Position numbers and translations under genes: made by a program | Assembly (NCBI RefSeq): GCF_004785645.1 | Contig: NZ_SRPE01000003.1 | Span: 248,001 to 312,000, forward strand | DNA: 64,000 nt | Source of the DNA: Empedobacter tilapiae | GTDB lineage: Bacteria; Bacteroidota; Bacteroidia; Flavobacteriales; Weeksellaceae | Reading direction: 5' to 3' | Notes under the pieces: model-generated | What the model was told of the DNA's origin: nothing | Seen by the model: only the letters and a program-made list of their open reading frames with translations | Database searches by the model: none | Shown: positions 1 to 7,847 of the stretch, in pieces | Position numbering within the stretch: position 1 is the first letter of the stretch | Layout of the letters: every line of letters starts with the position of its first letter

Positions 1-1
1 A

Positions 2-538
2 AATTCTACACTTTTCTCAAGGGATTTGATCAATATTGTGGAGAATAGTATTTGTTCTGCTCCTATTTTCGAAAATAATTATATCAAATATTTTTTTACT
101 TCTTTTGAAAATGAACTAGATATTAAATTAGCTCATAACCTTTTGGAGCGCATTATTATTAATGGACAAATGGAAACATTTGATATTCAGAGTCAGTTTA
201 TACAAGATGATTTTGACGTTGAACTTGCAACAAAGTTTAAAAAACTTCTGCAAGATAATGTGAACGAAGAAAAGCAAGTTTCTTTTTATATAGATAAATT
301 ATTTATAACAAAAAGAAGGCTAAATAAAGCAACGCAAATTGTTTTTGGAAAAACGGCAAAAGAAATGATTGTAGAAGAATTGATGAAAAATGCAAAGATT
401 TTATTAGTCAATTCTAAAATGTCAATAAAAGATATTGCTCTGGAACTGAACTTCCTTCAAGAGACCAATTTTACGGCGTTCTTCAAGAAAAATGCAGGTA
501 TTTCTCCTACTAAATTCAGACAAAGCGCTCCGAATTAA
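2..538 (+). CDS. AraC-family transcriptional regulator, C-terminal part (cut by window edge)
   Basis: The frame is open from the left edge, so only the C-terminal part of the gene is present; the TTG at 26 is probably internal. The last 90 or so residues form an AraC/XylS-type DNA-binding domain with two helix-turn-helix units. The second carries the family pattern SIKDIALELNF, then NFTAFFKKNAGISPTKFR at the C-terminus. The part before it is acidic and of unknown fold and may belong to a sensor or dimerisation domain. It ends 166 bp before the fimbrial pilin gene on the same strand, so it may regulate that operon; this is inferred from position only. Confidence 0.8.
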   Translation, partial: NSTLFSRDLINIVENSICSAPIFENNYIKYFFTSFENELDIKLAHNLLERIIINGQMETFDIQSQFIQDDFDVELATKFKKLLQDNVNEEKQVSFYIDKLFITKRRLNKATQIVFGKTAKEMIVEELMKNAKILLVNSKMSIKDIALELNFLQETNFTAFFKKNAGISPTKFRQSAPN

Positions 539-584
539 ATAGTTAGAAATGTCGTTTTTCATCATCTTTTGGTACTTTTTTATC

Positions 585-614
585 TTTTAAGACAGAAAAC
601 AACTTCTACATTTG
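585..614 (+). promoter_or_regulatory. Candidate promoter of the fimbrial operon
   Basis: TACATTTG at 607-614 matches the Bacteroidota -7 element TAnnTTTG. A weak -33 element (TTTT at 585-588) lies 18 bp upstream. The implied transcript start near 620 leaves a leader of about 85 nt before the pilin ATG at 705. The -33 match is poor, so activation by a regulator such as the upstream AraC protein would fit. Confidence 0.4.
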
Positions 615-704
615 CAACCGCATTTGAGAATAACCAATCTTAAATATAAAAACTACCAGATTATTTAACAAATATTTTTTAACAAACTTTTAATAAATTA
701 TAAG

Positions 705-1253
705 ATGATGAAAAAAGTACCATTTATTTTAACAATTTTCTGTGCATTAGTTTCTGGAATGGCTTTAGCTCAAAAAACAGCTCAAGCTACATTGAATGTA
801 AAATTATATCCAATTCAAACAATTGTTATTGGTGGTGACAATACAGTAAATTTAGAATATAAAACAAAAGAAGATTATTCTAATGGTGTAACAGCAAATA
901 TGAATGATCATTTAGTTGTTTATAGTACAGGTGGTTTTGCTGTAAAAGTAAAATCTGAGAACGAAAATTTAGTTTTCACAAAAGATGGAACTACTGATAA
1001 AATTGCTGCAAATACAATTAATTTACAAGCAACTTTAGGAACTGGAAATTTATTAAATTCTTCAACATTTAGTAATGTTGTTTTAGATAATTCTGATAAA
1101 AATTTGATTTCAAGTTCTGTAGGTGGTACAGATTTAAAATTCAATGTTGCATATAACGGAAAAGGAAACAACGATTATGTAAACAAATATTACAATGTTG
1201 AGAATCCTAATGTGTATACAACAACTGTAACGTACACAATAGAAGCACAATAA
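705..1253 (+). CDS. Putative major fimbrial subunit (pilin) of a chaperone-usher-like system
   Basis: A secreted protein of 182 residues with a signal peptide ending ALAQ at 20-23. The mature part is about 160 residues, rich in Thr, Asn and Val, without cysteine, and predicted to be all-beta. It ends in alternating beta-strand sequence (VYTTTVTYTIEAQ), as expected for a subunit whose edge strands are used in polymerisation. Residues 49 to the end align with the C-terminal half of the adhesin-like protein at 2099-3124; shared features include DY-x-NGV (57-62 here), a following L-x-V-x-S strand, and the terminal Y-T-I strand. It is first in the operon and is followed by an attenuator hairpin, as expected for the most abundant product. 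The fimbrial role is inferred from this paralogy and from the neighbours. Confidence 0.6.
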   Translation: MMKKVPFILTIFCALVSGMALAQKTAQATLNVKLYPIQTIVIGGDNTVNLEYKTKEDYSNGVTANMNDHLVVYSTGGFAVKVKSENENLVFTKDGTTDKIAANTINLQATLGTGNLLNSSTFSNVVLDNSDKNLISSSVGGTDLKFNVAYNGKGNNDYVNKYYNVENPNVYTTTVTYTIEAQ

Positions 1254-1264
1254 TATATAAAATA

Positions 1265-1299
1265 GGAAGTAATGTTGAAAAATATTACTTCTGTTTTTT
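1265..1299 (+). terminator. Attenuator-type hairpin between pilin and chaperone genes
   Basis: A 12-bp stem (1265-1276 pairs with 1281-1292, two G-U pairs) is closed by a GAAA tetraloop and followed by GTTTTTTC. This has the form of a Rho-independent terminator, yet it sits inside an operon 4 bp before the next start codon. It would probably let only part of transcription continue into the chaperone, adhesin and usher genes, giving pilin in excess. Confidence 0.7.
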
Positions 1300-1302
1300 C
1301 TT

Positions 1303-2109
1303 ATGAAAGTTCTTCGCTTTTTAATAATCGTTTCTTTTTTAGCATTAATTATTTCTACAAAGATTAGTGCACAATCAGGTATTTCTGTAAGTCCACCAAG
1401 GACTTATTTTACGTTAAATCCTGGAGAGTCTGAACGTAAAAAGATTTTGGTAACCAATGTTAGTGATGTAAATACATTAGAGTTAGCAGTATCTTTTAAA
1501 GATTGGAAGTATGATGAATTCGGAGCTAATGTTGTTTCGGAAGTGAATACCCTACCAACGAGTAATGCAAACTGGATCACAGTTTTACCAAATAATACAT
1601 TTACACTTTTACCAAAAGAATCGAAAGAAATAGAAGTTCTTATGCAAGTTCCAGAAAAGGTAAATGAAGAAAGTGTACATACTACGATGATGTACATTAC
1701 TCAAACTAATCCGATAGCTGGACAAAATAAAAGTGGAGAAAACATTAAGATTTCAATTCGTACAGGTGTCAAAATTTATCAACGACTAAATATTGTACGT
1801 GATATAAATGTTGAGTTTACAAATTTTGTCTACGATAAACATGAAAATCGTTTGGTACTAAATATTTCTAATGATGGAAATGTTTGGAGTGAAGGAACGA
1901 TTAGAAATGAAATTATTAATCAAGATAATGGAAAACAAATAAAATTGCAAGATGCAGTTTTTTATAGTTTACCGAATGATAAAAGAATTGTATATATACC
2001 ATTGCCAGATGATTTAGCAAAAGGCTCGTATATTGTTACCTCAACTTTAAGTTTTGAGAAAGATGATCAATTGAAAATAGCTGAATTGACTTTCTCAAAT
2101 GATAAATAA
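1303..2109 (+). CDS. PapD-like periplasmic fimbrial chaperone
   Basis: 268 residues with a signal peptide ending near ISAQ (21-24). The mature protein begins SGISVSPPRTYFTL, the first strand of PapD-type chaperones, with Arg33 in the place of the subunit-anchoring arginine. Two immunoglobulin-like domains follow. At the domain junction the segment ISIRTGVKIYQR (150-161) matches the family pattern around the second anchoring residue, here Lys157. Chaperones of this kind bind pilin subunits in the periplasm by donor-strand complementation and deliver them to the outer-membrane usher. It starts directly after the attenuator hairpin and overlaps the adhesin gene by 11 bp. The chaperone family is well supported; the client subunits are inferred to be the two neighbouring secreted proteins. 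Confidence 0.8.
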   Translation: MKVLRFLIIVSFLALIISTKISAQSGISVSPPRTYFTLNPGESERKKILVTNVSDVNTLELAVSFKDWKYDEFGANVVSEVNTLPTSNANWITVLPNNTFTLLPKESKEIEVLMQVPEKVNEESVHTTMMYITQTNPIAGQNKSGENIKISIRTGVKIYQRLNIVRDINVEFTNFVYDKHENRLVLNISNDGNVWSEGTIRNEIINQDNGKQIKLQDAVFYSLPNDKRIVYIPLPDDLAKGSYIVTSTLSFEKDDQLKIAELTFSNDK

Positions 2110-3124
2110 TAATTTATTTCAGAAAATTGTTTCAACAATTATGTTGCTACTAACAGTAGCTACTTCTGCTCAGTTAACATTAAATGCGCACAATAATGGT
2201 TGGGTACAAGTTAATGGAAGTAGCGGTGTTACTGTAACTAATGTTGTAGCTGTTGAAATGCATATGTCTGGTGCATTAAATTATAAAAATTGGTCATTAG
2301 TTGCGCGAGTTGTTTCACCTATTGTAAATTCTCAGAAAAAAGAATTTCCTGTAGAAAAACTTAAATTAAGGTTCAATAATTATACAACATCTCAATATTA
2401 TTCAGAGAACTATCCTACTCTAAATCAGTTAGGAGTTATCCAGAATAGCATCGCTATGAGTTTTTCTCCCAACTATTTTATTCGAAATTCTCCTATGGCA
2501 ATTACAACGCCAACAGGAAGATATGGAGGAATTGTGTTGAATTATGATATTGTGATAGATGCGGGAACTTATCTAAATCCTTTAAAATCTTGGAATAATT
2601 ATCCTATTCAATTAGAATTTTCGATATTGAATGAATTTGGAGCTGTAATAGGAAGAAGTCTTTTTTCTATTGAAATGCAAATTAGTCCAAACGGAAATTA
2701 CGAACCTGTTCCTACACTTTCTATAGCAGTGGACGGCTCTGCTGTAAATGGAGAATTAGTATTCAATACTATTCAAGATTATAGAAATGGAGTTAAAAAA
2801 GAATATCAAAATGGGTTAATTGTTTCTTCAGATACTGCTTACGATATTCAAGTTTCGTCACTTAATCAGTATTTGCAATCAAATGATTCGCAGAATTTGG
2901 AATTAAATTCGATTAATGTTCAGATAAAAGATACAGAAACAAATCGTTTGTCTAAAGAAATAAAACTTTCGAATTACAATCAATCATTAATAACAAATAG
3001 TTCTAAAACTACTTCAAAAAAATATAATATTATTTATTCTACAACTCCGTCGGATAATAAAATTTTGAATAGTAAGCCAGGAAATTATTCAACTTCGTTA
3101 CTGTACACCATTACACCTTTGTAA
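2099..3124 (+). CDS. Two-domain FimH-like tip adhesin (putative)
   Basis: 341 residues with a signal peptide ending near TSAQ (22-25). Residues from about 26 to 195 form a domain with no recognised relative, beta-rich with many aromatic and Asn residues. Residues from about 205 to 341 align with the pilin at 705-1253: ELVFNT-x2-DYRNGV here against NLEYKT-x2-DYSNGV there, then the L-x-V-x-S strand, a matching LITNSS/LISSSS-like block, and a terminal strand LLYTITPL against VTYTIEAQ. A unique N-terminal domain fused to a pilin domain is the layout of FimH-type tip adhesins. Binding to a ligand is inferred from this layout; the ligand is unknown. Its start codon lies inside the end of the chaperone gene, which suggests translational coupling. 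Confidence 0.6.
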   Translation: MINNNLFQKIVSTIMLLLTVATSAQLTLNAHNNGWVQVNGSSGVTVTNVVAVEMHMSGALNYKNWSLVARVVSPIVNSQKKEFPVEKLKLRFNNYTTSQYYSENYPTLNQLGVIQNSIAMSFSPNYFIRNSPMAITTPTGRYGGIVLNYDIVIDAGTYLNPLKSWNNYPIQLEFSILNEFGAVIGRSLFSIEMQISPNGNYEPVPTLSIAVDGSAVNGELVFNTIQDYRNGVKKEYQNGLIVSSDTAYDIQVSSLNQYLQSNDSQNLELNSINVQIKDTETNRLSKEIKLSNYNQSLITNSSKTTSKKYNIIYSTTPSDNKILNSKPGNYSTSLLYTITPL

Positions 3125-3130
3125 AACAAT

Positions 3131-5944
3131 ATGTACTTTTTAATCAATTATTTTCGAAGCGTATTTTTTATTCTGCTTATCATTGTTAGCGGACAAAATT
3201 TGCGTGCTCAAACTATAAATAATGGATTAAAATTTAGCACAATAAAAGAAATTAAATTAGAAGATGATAATAATTTTTCTGTTATTCTTCAATTAGAAAA
3301 TACAACGAATGATACTATTAATGCGCTCTTGGGACTTAAAATTCCTGCATCAGTAAGATCGTATTCGCAAGACAATCTTCAAATAAGAATCAATCCGAAA
3401 AAGAAAGCTTTTATTCCAATTCAATTTACAGTGAACAAATCGCAAATGGCTGGGAAATTGGATTTAGAATTTAGTATAATTGATTTTTTAAACAAAAAAG
3501 AAATCGGGAAATCGGTAACATCGGTTATTGTTTTGCAAAAGAGAAATATCAAAATTTTTCCGGTTCAGAGTAATATTTTTTATCGCCAAGAAGGAGATTC
3601 TATTCATTATGAGCTAAAAGTAATGAATATGGGAAATCAAGCTGAAGAAGTTTTATTAACAAATGTTCTTCCTGATTTTAGAGGTAATTTTACTTCAGAT
3701 AATAAACGAATTAATGTAGACGCTTTTCAAGAAAGAATTGTTCGGTTTTCTAAATATGTAGACCGTGATATGATGAAAATCGAAAGTTTTCAGGTAAATG
3801 TTTCGGGTTATACAAATACCAAAGATTTTGCAGGAAATGTCTTTTTTACAATTCAAAATGCCAGTTCTAATCGTGTGTACACAGATCCAGCGATGTTGAA
3901 TCAGAATTGGACAAATCTTTCTACAAATTATGTCCGATTAACTGCTCGTGATATCAATTCTACAAATGCGAATTATAATTTAATGGCACATCAAGAATTT
4001 TCGGTTGGGTTAAATGAATTTGCTTACAATATTAATGGAACTTCATGGCAAAACGATCAAGATATGGTTTTGACAGATTCTTGGGTGAAATATCAGCGGA
4101 AAGACAAAGGTATTTTAATAGGATCGATTAATAATAATGATTTTGATATTCCAATTAATGGACGAGGCTTAATGCTGTTTAATAATTATGATAAAAATTA
4201 CAATCGTATTGTGGTTGGAACAGTCGAAAAAAATTATAATTTATTAGATAATTTGAGTAATGATGTATTCAAAAATAGTCACACAACTTTTGCGAATGGA
4301 AGATTTTTAATAAAAGATAAAAATGAGTTAGAAACAACTACTTTATTCGATAGAAATTATTCGACAACTAATTTTGTTTTGACAAATGGTTACAAGTGGA
4401 TAACTCCGAATAAATGGAATTACTCTATGAAATTTGGGTATGGTTTATCAAAATTTAAAGAAACGAACAATGTCGAAAATTCGATGTCGGTTTCTGCAAA
4501 TATTTCTGGAACAATAGGAAAGTTCGATTTCTATAGTTCTAATTATTTTAGTTCTGGTTATTATCCTGGGACGCGACGTGGAGCATTGTATCTTAATCAG
4601 CGTTTTCAACGAACGTTTTCTAAATTTTCTCTGTGGTCTTCGTTAACAGTTACCAATAATAATCCGAAATCTATCGATCCATATTTGATTAATTACATGC
4701 AAGCAAATGAATCGAAAGCCTTACGTTTTGAAACAGGAATTTCGTTTAAATTAGCGAGTCATTTCAATCTTTCGATTTCTCCAAAATTCAACATAGAAAA
4801 ATCAAATATCTTGAATTATGAGACCTTTACGTATATACCAATGGATTTTAGATCGACTTATCTAAATGGAACGTTTACTTGGTTGTCTAATTCTCGTGTG
4901 CATCAGTTGGTGTTGAATGCTTTGGGAGGATTTTCAGAGTTAAATGATTTTCATAAAGTCGATCCAATTATTTATGGACAATTAACATGGAATGTGAAAA
5001 ACTTTCAGTTAAACTCGATTTATCAACGTGGGAGTATGATGATTGCAGAAGTTTATTCTACCAATAATCTAGATCATCAACTAGAACGTTTTACTACTTC
5101 AGCGAGTTTTCGTCAAAGTTTTTTTCAGAAAAAATTGAATACAGCAGTTTCTACTTATTATAATATTGACAAAAATTTTGGAAATACAATAACTTTTGGA
5201 GCTTCTATCGATTATCAACCATTTGATGATTTTATTGTTAATACACAAGCTAATTTTAGTCATTACGATTCAAAAACATTGTATAGTAAACAAACTTATT
5301 TGCAAGTTGGTGTACAATATAATTTACCAGCAAAACGTGCGGTAACTAATGTTAAAGACGGAACATTGAATTTGTTTGTGTTTTATGATTACAATGCAAA
5401 TGGTGTTTTTGATAAAGGCGATAAAGTGGCTGATAGTCGTAATGTGAAGATAAATGAAACGAATTTTATTACAGATTTAGAAGGGAATATCAAGTATAAA
5501 AAAGTGCCTTATGGAAATTATTTGGTTAAACTTCCTGGTCAAAAATGGTTTGCGCAAGATTATGCGATTAATATCAATGCGAAAACGACTTCTATTTCTA
5601 TTCCAATGCAACAAACTGGTGTTGTGAGAGGGAAAGTTGAATATGAACTGTCTTCAAAATTAGAATATCAAGTTTCGGCAAATTTATTTGGATTTACATT
5701 GATTTTTAATCACGAAAATGGACAGGTTTTTACAGTTAAAACGAATGATAGAGGTGAGTATACAGCTTTTTTACCTGTTGGAAATTATACATTTCATCTT
5801 GTAGAAAATAGTTTACCAGAACATGTTTATGCGAAAACATATTTGAATAAAGTGACGGTTGAAAAGGAACAAAATACAGAATATGAACCGCTTATTCTTA
5901 AAATTAAGGAACGAAAAGTTAACATTAAACGTTTTGGTAGTTAA
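3131..5944 (+). CDS. Outer-membrane usher-like protein with N-terminal Ig-like domains
   Basis: 937 residues with a signal peptide ending LRAQ (24-27). Residues from about 28 to 245 look like two immunoglobulin-like domains in tandem. Residues from about 250 to 740 consist of alternating aromatic/polar strands with short turns, as in a large outer-membrane beta-barrel. Within this part, SWVKYQRKDKGILIGSI followed by an INGRGLML stretch recalls the start of usher barrels. The C-terminus carries two small beta domains: GTLNLFVFYDYNANGVFDKG near 743 (an SdrD B-like/alternate-usher motif) and GVVRGKVEYEL near 835 (carboxypeptidase-regulatory-like). Classical ushers also end in two small periplasmic domains. 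Size, order and position after the chaperone support a secretion pore for the fimbrial subunits. The two Ig-like N-terminal domains differ from the classical usher N-domain. A barrel adhesin or assembly factor is the alternative. Confidence 0.6.
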   Translation: MYFLINYFRSVFFILLIIVSGQNLRAQTINNGLKFSTIKEIKLEDDNNFSVILQLENTTNDTINALLGLKIPASVRSYSQDNLQIRINPKKKAFIPIQFTVNKSQMAGKLDLEFSIIDFLNKKEIGKSVTSVIVLQKRNIKIFPVQSNIFYRQEGDSIHYELKVMNMGNQAEEVLLTNVLPDFRGNFTSDNKRINVDAFQERIVRFSKYVDRDMMKIESFQVNVSGYTNTKDFAGNVFFTIQNASSNRVYTDPAMLNQNWTNLSTNYVRLTARDINSTNANYNLMAHQEFSVGLNEFAYNINGTSWQNDQDMVLTDSWVKYQRKDKGILIGSINNNDFDIPINGRGLMLFNNYDKNYNRIVVGTVEKNYNLLDNLSNDVFKNSHTTFANGRFLIKDKNELETTTLFDRNYSTTNFVLTNGYKWITPNKWNYSMKFGYGLSKFKETNNVENSMSVSANISGTIGKFDFYSSNYFSSGYYPGTRRGALYLNQRFQRTFSKFSLWSSLTVTNNNPKSIDPYLINYMQANESKALRFETGISFKLASHFNLSISPKFNIEKSNILNYETFTYIPMDFRSTYLNGTFTWLSNSRVHQLVLNALGGFSELNDFHKVDPIIYGQLTWNVKNFQLNSIYQRGSMMIAEVYSTNNLDHQLERFTTSASFRQSFFQKKLNTAVSTYYNIDKNFGNTITFGASIDYQPFDDFIVNTQANFSHYDSKTLYSKQTYLQVGVQYNLPAKRAVTNVKDGTLNLFVFYDYNANGVFDKGDKVADSRNVKINETNFITDLEGNIKYKKVPYGNYLVKLPGQKWFAQDYAININAKTTSISIPMQQTGVVRGKVEYELSSKLEYQVSANLFGFTLIFNHENGQVFTVKTNDRGEYTAFLPVGNYTFHLVENSLPEHVYAKTYLNKVTVEKEQNTEYEPLILKIKERKVNIKRFGS

Positions 5945-5983
5945 TGGGTATTTTGATTTACTTTGTATCAAAATAAAATCTAA

Positions 5984-6721
5984 ATGCCACTAACTTTTTG
6001 CCATCCAGCAATTATTCTTCCGCTAAAAAAGCTAAAATCAAATTGGTTTTCGATGACAGGATTAATTATTGGTTCGATGTCGCCAGATTTAGAATATTTC
6101 TCTCGAATGGAGATTGTAGCAACGCACAGTCATTTGTTTTGGGGTGTTTTGTATTTCGATTTACCAATTGCTCTTATTTATTGTTTCGTTTTTCACATAT
6201 TTGTTCGAAACATTTTAATCAATCATTTACCAATTTTTTTAAAAGAACGATTTGCTCAATTTCTAAATTTTGATTGGATTTACTATTTTAAAAAACATTG
6301 GATAATTGTGATTCTTTCAATTATAATAGGAGCTTATTCGCATCTTTTTTGGGATGCTTTTACTCACGAATGGGGATATTTTTCGAAATTAATTCCAACT
6401 TTAGAGGAAACTTGGTTTCAAATTCCTTTCAATAATTTCGAAGTAAAAGGATATAAATTTCTACAACATTTTAGCACATTTTTAGGTGCGATTTTTATTG
6501 TTTTTTGGATTTATAAAATGCAAAAACAGCCCCTTCCTAAAACTAAATTTGATTACATTTTTTGGTTAAAAGTAGTTCTATTTACAACAATTATTTTCGC
6601 AATACGATTTGTTTTCTTTCCTATTGAAATTGGATTAGGTAACATCATTGTTGTTATTGGAATGAGTAATTTTTTGAGTTTGATTATTTTTGGGTTAAAG
6701 GAGAAACTGTTGATAAAATAA
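5984..6721 (+). CDS. DUF4184 family integral membrane protein
   Basis: 245 residues. The start MPLTFCHPAIILPL and the segment GLIIGSMSPDLEYF are the family hallmarks of DUF4184. Several hydrophobic helices follow, with conserved His/Asp-bearing stretches (HSHLFWGVL near 47; SHLFWDAFTHEWG near 120). The His and Asp residues could bind a metal, but no activity is known for the family. It lies 39 bp after the fimbrial operon. A 9-bp inverted repeat (5949-5957 with 5967-5975) sits in that gap without a U-run, so it could be a weak 3' end for the operon or a leader structure. Confidence 0.75.
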   Translation: MPLTFCHPAIILPLKKLKSNWFSMTGLIIGSMSPDLEYFSRMEIVATHSHLFWGVLYFDLPIALIYCFVFHIFVRNILINHLPIFLKERFAQFLNFDWIYYFKKHWIIVILSIIIGAYSHLFWDAFTHEWGYFSKLIPTLEETWFQIPFNNFEVKGYKFLQHFSTFLGAIFIVFWIYKMQKQPLPKTKFDYIFWLKVVLFTTIIFAIRFVFFPIEIGLGNIIVVIGMSNFLSLIIFGLKEKLLIK

Positions 6722-6754
6722 TAAAAGGTTATCAAATAACTGACAACCTTTTAT
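6721..6754. terminator. Bidirectional terminator between convergent genes
   Basis: A perfect 10-bp inverted repeat, ATAAAAGGTT at 6721-6730 and AACCTTTTAT at 6745-6754, lies between the convergent DUF4184 gene and mvaD. The A/T-rich outer parts supply a U-run in both directions. Confidence 0.75.
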
Positions 6755-6765
6755 TTTAGAAGTGA

Positions 6766-7833
6766 TTAAAAATTCACTTTATCTTTTATATAATTTCCGT
6801 TTTGACAGAATTTTTTTAATTCATTTTCGATGAAAACTTCAATAGCTTCCGCATCTTGCTCAGGGTAAAGCAAATGTACATTTGCACCAGCATCTAATGT
6901 AAAATATAAATGATTTCCAGTCTCACGACGGAATTCCCACAACTTTTCTAAAGCCGCAACTGTATTTGGTTTCATCAAAATAAATGCAGGATTCGACATC
7001 ATCATCATCGCGTGTAATGTCAACGCTTCATGTTCTACCAATTCTCCAAACGCTTTGATATCGCCAGATTTTAAAATTGGTAATAACGCTTTTAAGTTTT
7101 CATTTGCTTCCACAAAACGACGTTCAGCATAAGGATGTCCATTCATTAAATTGTGTCCAACAGTAGAAGAAACCGATTTTTGACCTTCGTGAATCAATAA
7201 AATAGTGTCGTGAAAAGTTTTGAAAACATCATGAATTTCGACATCTGGATATTTTGTTCCAAATAAATCTGAACTTCCTTCGATAAAATCATTTTCTCCC
7301 CATTCAACCAAACCTTTGTAAACCGAACGACAAGCACTTCCAGAACCTAAACGAGCCAAGAAAGAAGCTTTTTTTAAGGAATCTTCTTCAGATAAATTAG
7401 CTCCTAAAATATTCTCAATTTGAACTAAACACAAAGCCATTGCCGACATTCCAGAAGCTGAAGAAGCAATTCCAGAACTATGTGGAAAAGAATTATGTGT
7501 ATGAACTTCAAATTTGAATTGATTCAAAAATGGAATGTAAGCTGTAATTCTTTCGAAAAAAGTAATGATTTTTGGAGCAAAACTTTCTTTCAATTCACCT
7601 TCCAGGTAAACTTCAACTTCGAAAGTATCCGACGTTTTTGGCGAAAATTTTAATTCAGTTTCTGTATAACTATTTGTTAATGTGTAGCTGATAGAGCTAT
7701 TGGTTGGAATTTGATTTTTCTTTTTTCCCCAATATTTTACCAAGGCAATATTTGATGGACTTTTAGCAGAAACGCTTCCTGATTTTAATTCCGAAGCAGT
7801 TGTTGAAAGTGTTGAAATGAATTGTTGTTCCAT
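6766..7833 (-). CDS. mvaD: Diphosphomevalonate decarboxylase
   Basis: 355 residues of the GHMP kinase superfamily. It catalyses the ATP-dependent decarboxylation of mevalonate diphosphate to isopentenyl diphosphate, the last step of the mevalonate pathway. NIALVKYWGK (28-37) is the family signature, and PHSSGIASSASGMSA (near 119-133) is the phosphate-binding loop. The C-terminal DAGANVHLLYP matches the conserved region carrying the active-site aspartate. The start is fixed by the ATG followed by an ordinary N-terminus. It is the last gene of a co-directional group, 14 bp after an SDR gene and near CorA. Its presence shows that this organism makes isoprenoids through mevalonate, as known for Weeksellaceae and related Flavobacteriia. 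The other pathway genes are not in the window. Confidence 0.95.
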   Translation of the reverse strand: MEQQFISTLSTTASELKSGSVSAKSPSNIALVKYWGKKKNQIPTNSSISYTLTNSYTETELKFSPKTSDTFEVEVYLEGELKESFAPKIITFFERITAYIPFLNQFKFEVHTHNSFPHSSGIASSASGMSAMALCLVQIENILGANLSEEDSLKKASFLARLGSGSACRSVYKGLVEWGENDFIEGSSDLFGTKYPDVEIHDVFKTFHDTILLIHEGQKSVSSTVGHNLMNGHPYAERRFVEANENLKALLPILKSGDIKAFGELVEHEALTLHAMMMMSNPAFILMKPNTVAALEKLWEFRRETGNHLYFTLDAGANVHLLYPEQDAEAIEVFIENELKKFCQNGNYIKDKVNF

Positions 7834-7847
7834 AAAACAAAAGTAAA

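Noticed and set aside
5949-5975. Terminator after the usher-like gene
   Set aside because: The 9-bp inverted repeat is perfect but has no U-run, so it was mentioned in the next gene's entry rather than listed as a terminator.
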